NCBI GenBank assembly: GCA_023381015.1
Contig: JAMCTE010000016.1
Coordinates: 1 to 46,070 of the forward strand
Direction: 5' to 3'
Source: Patescibacteria group bacterium
GTDB taxonomy: Bacteria > Patescibacteriota > Microgenomatia > UBA1406 > GWC2-37-13
DNA length: 46,070 bases
The notes below the pieces were generated by a model. The model did not search any database, was not told where the DNA came from, and was given only the letters and a program-made list of their open reading frames with translations. Position 1 is the first letter of the stretch. The number at the start of each line of letters is the position of its first letter. This document shows positions 38,311-46,070 of this stretch, piece after piece. Position numbers and translations under genes: made by a program.

Positions 38311-39639
38311 TTATTGAGTGAAGATTTTCTCCATAGCGTCAATGCCTTTCCAAAACATCTTTTCGTCGAAATTTTCGTTAGGCGAATGGATGTCACAGTC
38401 GGCCAAGGTAAAACCGGTAAGGATGAGGGGTTTTTTGAACAGTCTTGACAAAGTAGCGGCAGCACCGATTGACCCACCCGATCTGGGAAAAATTGTTTTC
38501 TTGCCAAAAACTTTTTCGAAAATCCTGTCCGTATTCCTTATATATTCATTATTAATGTTGGTATAAAAAGGGTCCAGCTTGCCTGACGTATTTAAAGAAA
38601 ACTTTACTCCTTTCGGAAGATTGGTCTTTACGAAATCTCCAACCAGTTTTTCGATGTCATCGGGATGTTGGTGCTCGATCAGCCTGAAGGAAAATTTAGC
38701 CTTTGCCGACGCCGGAATCACCGTTTTTACTCCTTCGCCCTGGTAACCTCCGGTGATACCGTTGATGTCGAAAGAAGGGTAGATTTTTGTCGACAGCCAA
38801 GGGTGCTTTTTGTCGACCGTCGTCGTCGCGAAGACTCCTGCTTCTTTTTTCAATTGATCGTCAGTCTGCTTTTTTTTGAGTAAATTCGCCATTTCGTCCG
38901 GCGACGGCTTTCTGATATGTTTGTAGAATCCAGGAATCATAATTTTTCCTGATTTTTTGTCTTTAACTTTAGACAATAATTCTGTCAAGACATTGATCGG
39001 ATTATGGACCCGATTACCGTATACCCCTGAATGGAGGTCTTTGCTCCCTGTCTTGACTTCAAGTTCAAAACCAACAAGACCCCGCAAACCAAAGAATATT
39101 TCCGGCTGATCGCTCGTTTCCATGCCAAAATCCATCACGTAGAAAACGTCAACGTCACCAATTAATCGGTCCTTTTTTATTAACTCCTCAAAGTTGGTGC
39201 TGCCAACTTCTTCCTCGCCTTCAAAGATAAAAACCAGGTTGTTTTTCAATCCATTGCCAGCGATCGATCTTTCTGCGGCGGCAATTGCTTGAATCAAGTG
39301 CCCTTTGTCGTCGGCGACACCGCGTCCGAACATTTTGCCGTTTTTCAAAACCAGGTCAAAGGGCAAGGTTTTCCACTGGTCGACTGGATCTTCCGGCTGG
39401 ACGTCATAATGGGCGTAAATTCCCAAAGTTTTTGCCTTCGGAAAATTCACCAATTTGCCGACAATCAATGGCGGACAGTTGCCTACTTGATAAAGATTAA
39501 CGTCAAAACCCAACTCGATCAATTTTTTTTTGATAAATTCTGCCGCTTGATTCGTCTGGTCCCGCCTTTCTAAATCAGTGGAAACCGACTGAATCTTTGT
39601 TAAACTGGAAAACATTTGCAAAACTGTTTTATTATCCAT
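38311..39639 (-). CDS. M20-family metallopeptidase (dipeptidase-like)
   Basis: A zinc-dependent exopeptidase. YAHYDVQPEDPVDQW carries the first His and nearby Asp, FGRGVADDKGHL the bridging Asp, FEGEEEVGSTNF the Glu pair, VMDFGMETSDQPEIFFGLRG another metal acid, DLHSGVYG the dimerisation-domain His, and CDIHSPNENF the final ligand. The length of 442 matches the CNDP/ArgE-DapE-like group that cleaves dipeptides. No signal peptide, so it is cytoplasmic. It likely salvages amino acids from peptides. It is divergent from the Rpe-like gene; their starts are 17 bases apart. Confidence 0.92.
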   Translation of the reverse strand: MDNKTVLQMFSSLTKIQSVSTDLERRDQTNQAAEFIKKKLIELGFDVNLYQVGNCPPLIVGKLVNFPKAKTLGIYAHYDVQPEDPVDQWKTLPFDLVLKNGKMFGRGVADDKGHLIQAIAAAERSIAGNGLKNNLVFIFEGEEEVGSTNFEELIKKDRLIGDVDVFYVMDFGMETSDQPEIFFGLRGLVGFELEVKTGSKDLHSGVYGNRVHNPINVLTELLSKVKDKKSGKIMIPGFYKHIRKPSPDEMANLLKKKQTDDQLKKEAGVFATTTVDKKHPWLSTKIYPSFDINGITGGYQGEGVKTVIPASAKAKFSFRLIEHQHPDDIEKLVGDFVKTNLPKGVKFSLNTSGKLDPFYTNINNEYIRNTDRIFEKVFGKKTIFPRSGGSIGAAATLSRLFKKPLILTGFTLADCDIHSPNENFDEKMFWKGIDAMEKIFTQ

Positions 39640-39644
39640 AATGA

Positions 39645-39650
39645 TAAAAT
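39645..39650 (+). promoter_or_regulatory. -10 box of the Rpe-like gene, leaderless
   Basis: TAAAAT followed by 6 bases and the ATG at 39657. Confidence 0.5.
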
Positions 39651-39656
39651 TATACT

Positions 39657-40325
39657 ATGGAAGTCTGCCCATCAATGCCGTTACCGACGATAGTGTCTTT
39701 GGTATCGACGATAAACCGCCTTTCCTTTTTCTATAAATATTTTCAAATCGACATCGGCGACGGTATATTTGTAAGCAACAGAACAGTCCAAATAAGTGAC
39801 ATTATAAAACACTGCCAGGAGTTTAAAAACCTAAGTTCTCTAACATTTGACTTCCACCTGATGGTCAAGGATTATGTCAGCGACATTGAAAAAATAAACC
39901 AGTTAGAAAGACTTGTAAAAATAAAAAATGTTTTTATTCATTTTGGGGCAGTTGACGATTTTTCTCATGAATTAGATAAACTTTCTTCTATTCCTATAGG
40001 ATTAACTCTTAACCCTGAAGATCGAGTGAGTGATTTAGCTGACAAAATGAACCTAGATAAAATCCCTTGTTTGCAAATTATGTCAGTTGTTCCTGGTGTA
40101 CAAGGAAATCCCTTTATTGAAAAAACGCTCATAAAAATTGAACAATTACGACATTTAGGCTATAGGAATAAAATTTATCTTGATGGTGCCGTAAATAATA
40201 AGACTATGCCCATTATTAATTCTCTTCGGTACAAGCCAGATGTAGTATGCCCGGGAAGTTTTTTGGTAAAAAGCCCTGACAATGATTTGAAAAACAGAGT
40301 TGATTATTTGTTAAAATTCAAGTAA
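39657..40325 (+). CDS. Ribulose-phosphate 3-epimerase-like protein, divergent
   Basis: The (beta/alpha)8 epimerase pattern is clear: FQIDIGDGIFVSNRT (residues 29-43; family HxDxMDGxFVPNxT), FDFHLMVKDY (family DxHLMxxxP), GLTLNPED, LQIMSVVPGVQGNPF and IYLDGAVNNKTM. Compared with standard Rpe, the first metal-binding His is Gln30, while Asp32, Asp35, His67 and the later Asp are kept. Catalytic activity may therefore be altered, or the substrate may be different. The gene is markedly AT-rich relative to eno, suggesting separate origin. Its stop overlaps the eno start (TAATG), so the two are translationally coupled. Confidence 0.75.
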   Translation: MEVCPSMPLPTIVSLVSTINRLSFFYKYFQIDIGDGIFVSNRTVQISDIIKHCQEFKNLSSLTFDFHLMVKDYVSDIEKINQLERLVKIKNVFIHFGAVDDFSHELDKLSSIPIGLTLNPEDRVSDLADKMNLDKIPCLQIMSVVPGVQGNPFIEKTLIKIEQLRHLGYRNKIYLDGAVNNKTMPIINSLRYKPDVVCPGSFLVKSPDNDLKNRVDYLLKFK

Positions 40326-41560
40326 TGAAAATAAAAGATATCAAAGCGATCGAGATTCTTGACTCTCGCGGCAACCCGACGGTCAGGACATTTTTGACTT
40401 TAGACGATGAAAGCGTGGGCGTTGCGTCGGTACCATCGGGAGCATCGACCGGAAGCCATGAAGCCGTAGAGTTGAGAGACCACGATCAAAAAAGGTACGG
40501 GGGCGCTGGCGTCTTGACCGCCGTCAATAACGTCAACCAACAGATAAAAACGGCCCTGATGAATCAGACTGCCGATCCAAAAACCGTTGACGAGACTATG
40601 ATAAAACTGGACGGTACGGATAACAAATCGGGTCTTGGCGCCAACGCGATTTTATCAGTTTCCCAAGCCTTAATCAGAGCCATTTCTGTTTCAAGAAAAA
40701 TCCCACTCTGGAAGTTTATCAACGAATATTATTTTTCCGAAAAACCTTTTTTTCCGAAAATCATGTTTAACGTTGTCAACGGCGGGAAACACGCCAACTG
40801 GAACTTCGACATCCAGGAATTCATAGTCATTCCCCAATACCAACTGCCTTCGGAATCTATCAAAGTCGGGTCGGAAATCCACCATAGCATTCAAAAGAGT
40901 CTTAAATCAAAAAAACTATCGGTCCTCGTCGGCGATGAGGGCGGATTATCACCAGCGCTTAGTAACAATGAAGAAGCTTTCCAACTGATTATAGAATCAG
41001 CCAGTCAAATCGGTTATGAAAATGCTAAACAGTACAAACTGGCAATCGATGGAGCCGCATCAGAATTTTTTAAAGCCGGAAAATATATCCTAAAAAAAGA
41101 CAATAAAGAAATATCTGGTGAAGAATTAATCAAATATTATTTGGAAATAGAAAAAAAATACCTGGTTTACTCGTTCGAAGACGTCTTCCAGGAAGACGAC
41201 TGGGATAACTGGACAAAGTTTAAAAGCCAGCTGAACCAAAATAATTTAGTGGTCGGAGACGATCTTTTTTGCACTAATACGAAAAGAATGATTTTGGGCT
41301 TTGAAAAAAAAGCCGCCAACGCAACAATCATCAAACCAAACCAGATCGGAACCATCTATGAAACCATCGAGGCTATCAAATTGGCAAAAAAATACGGTTG
41401 GGCAGTGGCCGTCTCCCACCGGAGCGGCGAAACCGAGGATCCTTTTATCGCCGACCTGGCCTACGCCAGCAGTGCCGACTTCCTGAAGACCGGAGCACCC
41501 TGCCGTTCTGACCGCCTTTCTAAATATAATCGATTAATAGAGATTGAGAATAAGCTATAA
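40325..41560 (+). CDS. eno: Enolase
   Basis: It converts 2-phosphoglycerate to phosphoenolpyruvate. AIEILDSRGNPTVRTFL, VPSGASTGSHEAVELRD, GTDNKSGLGANAILSVS, FNVVNGGKHANWNFDIQEF (catalytic His), LAIDGAASEFF, YSFEDVFQEDDWDNW and VVGDDLFCTN (three magnesium ligands), IIKPNQIGT (catalytic Lys) and SHRSGETEDPFIADLA are all present. At 411 residues it is slightly short. The ending FLKTGAPCRSDRLSKYNRL holds the substrate Lys. It overlaps the Rpe-like gene by one base. Confidence 0.96.
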   Translation: MKIKDIKAIEILDSRGNPTVRTFLTLDDESVGVASVPSGASTGSHEAVELRDHDQKRYGGAGVLTAVNNVNQQIKTALMNQTADPKTVDETMIKLDGTDNKSGLGANAILSVSQALIRAISVSRKIPLWKFINEYYFSEKPFFPKIMFNVVNGGKHANWNFDIQEFIVIPQYQLPSESIKVGSEIHHSIQKSLKSKKLSVLVGDEGGLSPALSNNEEAFQLIIESASQIGYENAKQYKLAIDGAASEFFKAGKYILKKDNKEISGEELIKYYLEIEKKYLVYSFEDVFQEDDWDNWTKFKSQLNQNNLVVGDDLFCTNTKRMILGFEKKAANATIIKPNQIGTIYETIEAIKLAKKYGWAVAVSHRSGETEDPFIADLAYASSADFLKTGAPCRSDRLSKYNRLIEIENKL

Positions 41561-41641
41561 ATAAACAAATCAATAATTAAATAAATTAAATCATTTGTAA
41601 TATTGATTTGTAGTATTTACAGATTTGAATATTTGTTTATT
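41561..41641. repeat. AT-rich palindromic repeat, family R6, copy 3
   Basis: It fills the eno-gpmA gap: ATAAATAAACAAAT near the left end and ATATTTGTTTATT at the right end, directly before the gpmA ATG, with ATTTGTAATATTGATTTGTA inside. Confidence 0.65.
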
Positions 41642-42307
41642 ATGAATTATTTAGTAATAATCCGTCACGGCCTGACCGAATGGTCCAATCGTTTTACTGG
41701 CTGGACCGACATCGATATCACTCCTGAAGGAGCTGAGATGACCAAAAAATACGCCGTGCGTCTTAAAGAAAACGGTTTCAAATTCGACATCGGCTACACT
41801 TCGGTTTTGAAAAGGGGAATCAGGACTTTGGAAATCGCTTTGAAAACGATCGGCCAAGAATATATTCCTATCGTCAAGGACTGGCACCTCAACGAAAGAA
41901 ACTACGGCGATCTTCAAGGACAAAATAAAGCCGAAGCCGTCAAAAAATACGGAGAGGAACAAGTGAAACTTTGGAGAAGGAGTTACGACATCGCTCCACC
42001 AAACGGGGAATCTTTAAAAGATACCTATAATCGTTCCGTCCCTTATTTTCAAAATACGGTTTTGGCCGCAATAAAAAACGGCAAACAGGTGATTCTTTCC
42101 GGCCACCACAACAGCTTACGCGCCATCATTAAATTTCTCGACAATATCTCTGATCAAGACATCGTCAATCTAACCGTTCCTTACTGCATACCGTTGGTAT
42201 ACGAATTCTCCCAAACTATGCAACCGTTAAAACATTATTATTTGGCCGGCGACGAGGAAGTCACTCAGGTAATAGAGTCAATTAAAAATCAAACAAAAAG
42301 AGTATAA
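41642..42307 (+). CDS. gpmA: 2,3-bisphosphoglycerate-dependent phosphoglycerate mutase
   Basis: It interconverts 3- and 2-phosphoglycerate through a phosphohistidine. The start at 41642 (MNYLVIIRHGLTEWSN) is chosen because the open frame's earlier start at 41603 codes repeat sequence. IIRHGLTEWSNRFTGWTDID contains the catalytic His, SVLKRGIRTLEIAL follows, then DWHLNERNYGDLQGQNKAEA with the acid residue, and VILSGHHNSLRAIIKFL with the second His. Small departures from the usual motifs are RHG-L (often RHGxS) and SGHHNS (often AHGNS). It lies between eno and pckA, forming a lower-glycolysis run. Confidence 0.93.
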   Translation: MNYLVIIRHGLTEWSNRFTGWTDIDITPEGAEMTKKYAVRLKENGFKFDIGYTSVLKRGIRTLEIALKTIGQEYIPIVKDWHLNERNYGDLQGQNKAEAVKKYGEEQVKLWRRSYDIAPPNGESLKDTYNRSVPYFQNTVLAAIKNGKQVILSGHHNSLRAIIKFLDNISDQDIVNLTVPYCIPLVYEFSQTMQPLKHYYLAGDEEVTQVIESIKNQTKRV

Positions 42308-42308
42308 T
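42303..42308 (+). promoter_or_regulatory. -10 box of pckA, leaderless
   Basis: TATAAT followed by 6 bases and the ATG at 42315. It overlaps the gpmA stop codon, so pckA can be transcribed apart from gpmA. Confidence 0.5.
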
Positions 42309-42314
42309 AACGCT

Positions 42315-43859
42315 ATGATTGACGGATCAATCCTAAGAAATCTTTCCGTTGGCGAGCTGGTCAAAAAAGCCGTAGCCAATCGGGAAGTCACCGTCTCGAA
42401 ATCGGGGGCCCTGGTCGTTTATACCGGGAAATACACCGGCCGCTCCCCTAACGACAAATTTATCGTCGACTCCCCCACCGTCCACGAAAAGATAAATTGG
42501 GGAAAAATAAATCTTCCTATATCGGCGAATAATTTCGAAAAACTCCATACCAAAATAGCTAAATTTTTTTCCCAACAAAAAGAAATTTATCTGGTCGATT
42601 GCTTGGTCGGCGCCCAAAAACAATATCAGTTAAAACTCAGAGTCTACTGCCAATATGCTTACCAGGCTTTGTTTGCCACCCACTTGTTTCGCCAACCGGA
42701 AAAGAAACATCTGACGAACTTTGAACCTGATCTAACTTTATACTGCGCTCCATCAGTCCAAGCCGACCCAAAAACCGACGGTACCAACAGCGAAACCTTC
42801 ATCGTCCTTGACCCTGCGGAGAAAAAAATCATCATCGGCGGCAGTAAATATGCCGGCGAAATAAAAAAGAGCGTCTTTACCTATATGAATTACTTGTTGC
42901 CTCAACGGCAGGTTTTCCCCATGCACTGCAGTGCTAATGTTGACGACCACGGCAACACCGCTTTGTTTTTTGGCCTTTCAGGAACTGGAAAAACTACCCT
43001 TTCGGCAGATCCGAAAAGAAGACTGATTGGAGACGACGAACACGGCTGGTCCAGTCTAGGGATCTTTAATTTTGAGGGCGGTTGCTACGCCAAATGCATC
43101 AGGATAAATAAACAGTCCGAACCGCAAATTTGGGCGGCCATTCACCGCAAAGGCTCGCTGACCGAAAACGTCGTTCTCAAATCAGACAACAGTTTTGACT
43201 TTGACTCGGACCAATTTACGGAAAATACCCGGGCCGTCTACCCGCTTACTTTTATTAATAATTCGCTGGCTAGCGGTGTCGGCCGCCATCCAAAATATGT
43301 CATCTTTTTGACCGCCGACGCCAGCGGAGTCTTGCCTCCGGTCGCCCACTTAACCCTTAACCAAGCCGCCTATCATTTCCTTTCCGGATACACTTCAAAA
43401 CTAGCCGGTACGGAAAGGGGCATCAAAGAACCAAAGCCCACTTTCTCGGCCTATTTTGGCGCTCCTTTCATGCCTCTAAAACCAATGGTCTATCTAAACC
43501 TGCTGAAAAAGTATTTAAAAAAGCACGAAACCAGGGTATTTTTGGTCAATACCGGCTGGACTGGCGGGCCTTATGGCATCGGATCCAGAATTTCCATCAA
43601 AGTAACTAGAAAAATCATCGAAGAAATCCTGTCTGGCCAGTTGAACGAAACAGCTTATCGTCACGACAAGATTTTCAACCTTTATGTGCCGGAAAATGTC
43701 GGGGGCGTTGACAAAAAAATTCTTGAGCCGTCGCTGCTTTGGAATAATAAAGACGATTACCTGAAAATGGCGACAAAATTGAGTAAATTATTTATAGACA
43801 ACATGAAACAATATCCGAGCGTCTATCAGTCAATTATTAATTCTGGACCAAACCTATGA
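42315..43859 (+). CDS. pckA: Phosphoenolpyruvate carboxykinase (ATP)
   Basis: It interconverts oxaloacetate plus ATP with PEP, CO2 and ADP. KYTGRSPNDKFIVD is the substrate loop, MHCSANVDDHGNTALFFG precedes the P-loop GLSGTGKTTLSAD, and LIGDDEHGWSSLGIFNFEGG holds the metal-binding acids. YPLTFINN, FLTADASGVLPPVAHL and NTGWTGGPYGIGSRI are further signatures. The length of 514 is typical of the ATP class. It overlaps the next gene by 4 bases (ATGA), so it forms an operon with the aminotransferase that makes or uses oxaloacetate. Confidence 0.96.
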   Translation: MIDGSILRNLSVGELVKKAVANREVTVSKSGALVVYTGKYTGRSPNDKFIVDSPTVHEKINWGKINLPISANNFEKLHTKIAKFFSQQKEIYLVDCLVGAQKQYQLKLRVYCQYAYQALFATHLFRQPEKKHLTNFEPDLTLYCAPSVQADPKTDGTNSETFIVLDPAEKKIIIGGSKYAGEIKKSVFTYMNYLLPQRQVFPMHCSANVDDHGNTALFFGLSGTGKTTLSADPKRRLIGDDEHGWSSLGIFNFEGGCYAKCIRINKQSEPQIWAAIHRKGSLTENVVLKSDNSFDFDSDQFTENTRAVYPLTFINNSLASGVGRHPKYVIFLTADASGVLPPVAHLTLNQAAYHFLSGYTSKLAGTERGIKEPKPTFSAYFGAPFMPLKPMVYLNLLKKYLKKHETRVFLVNTGWTGGPYGIGSRISIKVTRKIIEEILSGQLNETAYRHDKIFNLYVPENVGGVDKKILEPSLLWNNKDDYLKMATKLSKLFIDNMKQYPSVYQSIINSGPNL

Positions 43860-45025
43860 AGCTATCAAAAAGAGCTGAAAATATCAATCCCTCCCTTACT
43901 TTGTCGATTACCGCCAAAGCCAAAGAAATGAAGAAACAGGGCCTTGACGTTGTTTCTCTAGCCGCCGGCGAACCAGATTTTGACACAATGACTCATATCA
44001 AAGACGCGGCTAAACGGGCCATCGACGAAGGATTTACCAAATATACGTCTACCTCAGGCATTACTGATCTAAAATTAGCCATCTGCGCCAAATTCAGAAG
44101 AGACAACTGGTTAGACTATGAACCGAGTCAGATTCTCGTTTCGACAGGAGCTAAACAAGCTCTTTTCAACGTCATCATGGCATTGGTTGACGAAGGGGAC
44201 GAAGTAATCATCCCCGTCCCCTACTGGGTGTCTTACGACGAAATGGTAAAACTGGCTGGCGGTAAGTCGATTTTACTCAAAACGAATAACTTCAAAATCG
44301 ACCCTCAACAGCTAGAAAAAGTCATCACGGAAAAAACTAAGATGTTGATTCTAAATTCTCCCTCCAATCCGACCGGCGTCGTTTACGAAGAAAAAGAACT
44401 CAAGCAAATCGCCCACATTTGCGTCAAACACAACATTGCCGTTTTGTCAGACGAAATCTACGAAAAATTGATCTACGGAAAAAAACATCACAGCATTGCC
44501 GCTATGAACGACAAAATTAAGAAATTGACAATAGTTGTCAATGGAGTTTCCAAGACTTTCGCCATGACCGGGTGGAGAATCGGTTACGCCGCCGGGCCCG
44601 AAGACGTCATCAAAGCTGCCATCCGTATCCAAGACCATACGACTTCAAATGCTTCCTCTATCTCGCAAAAAGCCGCCTTAGCCGCCTTAAACGGACCCCA
44701 AGACCACATTGGCAAGATGGTTTGGGAATATAAAAGAAGACGCGACTTTATGGTAGAGCGACTAAACCGCATAGATGGCGTCTACGCCAGCCGGCCGGAC
44801 GGCGCTTTTTACGTATTTGCCAACGTTTCCGATTTCTATACCGGGAAAATAAAAGGGTCGCTGGATTTTTGCCAACAGCTTTTGGAGGATGCTTATGTCG
44901 CGGCTGTACCAGGGATTGCTTTCGGCGACGACCTTTTTATAAGATTGAGTTATGCGACAGGAATGGAACACATCAGGCGCGGTTTAGACAGGATGGAAAA
45001 ATTTTGCGAGAAGATAAAAAAATAA
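43856..45025 (+). CDS. Class I pyridoxal-phosphate aminotransferase, probably aspartate aminotransferase
   Basis: VVSLAAGEPDFDTMTHIKDA, YTSTSGITDLKLAIC, ILVSTGAKQALFNVIMAL, PVPYWVSYDEMVKLAGG, LILNSPSNPTGVVY, LSDEIYEKLIYG and NGVSKTFAMTGWRIGYAAG (the PLP-binding Lys) follow the I-gamma subgroup of aspartate/prephenate aminotransferases. The C-terminal Arg in FIRLSYATG binds the substrate carboxylate. The length of 389 is typical. Its position after pckA supports aspartate as substrate, making oxaloacetate for PEPCK with glutamate formed in parallel. Prephenate activity cannot be excluded. Confidence 0.9.
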   Translation: MKLSKRAENINPSLTLSITAKAKEMKKQGLDVVSLAAGEPDFDTMTHIKDAAKRAIDEGFTKYTSTSGITDLKLAICAKFRRDNWLDYEPSQILVSTGAKQALFNVIMALVDEGDEVIIPVPYWVSYDEMVKLAGGKSILLKTNNFKIDPQQLEKVITEKTKMLILNSPSNPTGVVYEEKELKQIAHICVKHNIAVLSDEIYEKLIYGKKHHSIAAMNDKIKKLTIVVNGVSKTFAMTGWRIGYAAGPEDVIKAAIRIQDHTTSNASSISQKAALAALNGPQDHIGKMVWEYKRRRDFMVERLNRIDGVYASRPDGAFYVFANVSDFYTGKIKGSLDFCQQLLEDAYVAAVPGIAFGDDLFIRLSYATGMEHIRRGLDRMEKFCEKIKK

Positions 45026-45032
45026 ATATGTT

Positions 45033-45791
45033 ATGGATGTCTTCAAATACCGTCTAAACAAACTGATTTTTTTTGTCAACTTTCTTTTTGAACGTACTCC
45101 CCGGGTTTCCTTTTTTGAAAAGCTGGTGTTGATTATCAAATTCTACTATATTTCCGATGCTGTCGATTGTCCGCACAGCAACATCGAAATGTTGCTTTTT
45201 GCCAGGACTGTTTTTCATATTTCTGAAAAATCGGGAGGAGTCATTGTTGAGGCCGGATCATACAAAGGAGGCTCTACGGCTAAATTAAGTTTGATCGCGA
45301 AAATTTCCGGAAGGAAATTAGTCGTATTCGACTCATTCCAGGGACTACCGGCAAATCGGGAAGTACAGACCTACACGGCAGACATCCGCGCCTTCCATCA
45401 CTACAAAAAAACAACCTATGTCTTCCCCAGAGGCAAATACAAAGGATCGCTCGTCGAAGTAAAAAGAAACGTCGGTCGATACGGAGTTCTTGAATTATGC
45501 TCTTTCAAAAAGGGCTGGTTCAAGGAAACCATGCCCAAGTTTCACGAAAAAATCACCGCCGCATTCCTCGACGTCGACCTGGCCTCGTCAACCAGAACCT
45601 GCCTCAAATACCTTTATCCCTTGCTTCAACCGGGAGGCTTTTTGATGTCGCACGACGGTCATCTGACTTTGGTAACTGAGGTTTTTCAAAATAAAGACTT
45701 TTGGGAGAAAACCGTTGGTTTTCCTAAACCGCCGATGTTTGGATTAAATAAAGGAAAAATTATCAGCATTATCAAACCACTGTACTATTAA
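45033..45791 (+). CDS. TylF/macrocin-O-methyltransferase-like SAM-dependent methyltransferase
   Basis: VIVEAGSYKGGSTAKLSLIA is the AdoMet-binding motif I, KLVVFDSFQGLPANRE the family signature (FDSFxGLP), and AAFLDVDLASSTRTCLKYL with LQPGGFLMSHDGH the metal/substrate region of the TylF group. The N-terminal 60 residues are an extra helical part. TylF relatives methylate sugar or small-molecule hydroxyls, and in Patescibacteria they often lie near surface-glycan genes; the actual substrate is unknown. It lies 7 bases after the aminotransferase and could share its transcript. Confidence 0.8.
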   Translation: MDVFKYRLNKLIFFVNFLFERTPRVSFFEKLVLIIKFYYISDAVDCPHSNIEMLLFARTVFHISEKSGGVIVEAGSYKGGSTAKLSLIAKISGRKLVVFDSFQGLPANREVQTYTADIRAFHHYKKTTYVFPRGKYKGSLVEVKRNVGRYGVLELCSFKKGWFKETMPKFHEKITAAFLDVDLASSTRTCLKYLYPLLQPGGFLMSHDGHLTLVTEVFQNKDFWEKTVGFPKPPMFGLNKGKIISIIKPLYY

Positions 45792-45822
45792 ATCAATACT
45801 AACTGAAGTCGTTAAAAAACAA

Positions 45823-46070
45823 TCAATCGCCTGCGAATTTAGATTCGCTTTTGGCAAATTGCAGATAGGCTCTTTCATAATTGACGCCTTTGAAGTTTGT
45901 TTCCGAAGCAAAATCAACACCGGCCACATTAGCTTCAATCGCATTCCTAACTTTTTTGGCAATTGAAACCATATTTATTAAGCCTTTATTTTTTTCCTTA
46001 GCCATAAATCTACTGAGGCTACCTACTGGAACTCTAGAATCAGTGATATAGACCTTAAGCTTGATATTAT
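45823..46070 (-). CDS. Hypothetical protein, 5' end cut by window edge
   Basis: The minus-strand frame is open to the right edge and ends at the TGA at 45825-45823. The visible C-terminal 81 residues include IKLKVYITDSRVPVGSLSRF, MAKEKNKGLINMVSIAKKVR, then NAIEANVAGVDFASETNFKG. An ATG at 46005 lies inside the frame, but the sequence before it is equally protein-like, so the gene most likely starts outside. No domain recognised. It is convergent with the methyltransferase; the 31-base gap shows nothing clear. Confidence 0.5.
   Translation of the reverse strand, partial: NIKLKVYITDSRVPVGSLSRFMAKEKNKGLINMVSIAKKVRNAIEANVAGVDFASETNFKGVNYERAYLQFAKSESKFAGD

Overview
The window looks like a chromosomal stretch of an uncultivated bacterium of the Candidate Phyla Radiation (Patescibacteria), most likely the Microgenomates side. 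This is an inference from gene content and style, not from a marker gene. Signs are the compact genes with overlapping ends, almost no Shine-Dalgarno sequences, a LamG surface protein next to a pseudopilin, an O-antigen-ligase-like protein with TPRs, lower glycolysis with ATP-type PEPCK, and many small palindromic repeats, some lying inside genes. TGA works as a stop, so the code is the standard bacterial one. I found no rRNA, tRNA, CRISPR array, insertion sequence or prophage.

Layout. 1-6867 (+): cell-surface block with a partial LamG/fibronectin-like protein, a pseudopilin, a Wzy-like TPR protein and a GT-C-like membrane protein. 6869-12441 (-): LysM/M23 peptidase, glutamate dehydrogenase, thioredoxin reductase, a CsoR-family repressor and Rho, the last with a long, probably structured leader. 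12760-14870 (+): small membrane protein, nucleotidyltransferase-like protein and Fmt. 14867-26576 (-): VIT1-like transporter, Tgt and QueA (tRNA queuosine), three membrane or surface proteins, a thymidylate/folate group (FolA, ThyA, FolC, Dcd-like) and the Kup potassium transporter. 26629-33582: a set of unfamiliar genes around a regulator. 33621-39639: mixed housekeeping (glycosyltransferase, TatD, RpiB, XRE regulator, RNase H, DprA, M20 peptidase). 39657-45791 (+): central carbon genes (Rpe-like, enolase, phosphoglycerate mutase, PEPCK, aspartate aminotransferase) and a TylF-like methyltransferase.

The most unusual system is at 26629-29777. It is a run of five minus-strand genes bounded by two proteins that share a Cys-x-Asp-x-Arg ... 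Asp-His ... Gly-Cys-Gly pattern resembling beta- or cadmium-type carbonic anhydrases. Between them are a 24-residue single-helix membrane peptide and two unknown proteins. The divergent gene at 29907 encodes a regulator with a PhoB/OmpR-type winged helix. Between them lie three direct TGTCA repeats with an exact 11-bp period, the geometry of a Pho box.

Two genome-wide habits also stand out. First, many genes have a -10 box 6-8 bases before the ATG, which predicts leaderless mRNAs. Second, several palindromic or AT-rich repeat families sit both between genes and in frame inside conserved enzymes (TrxB, Tgt, QueA, ThyA, Fmt, TatD, DprA, RNase H, a glycosyltransferase), much like Rickettsia palindromic elements.

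Metabolically, aspartate aminotransferase, PEPCK, enolase and phosphoglycerate mutase connect aspartate/oxaloacetate to 3-phosphoglycerate. Glutamate dehydrogenase can recycle the amino donor, and RpiB with the Rpe-like protein belongs to the non-oxidative pentose phosphate route.
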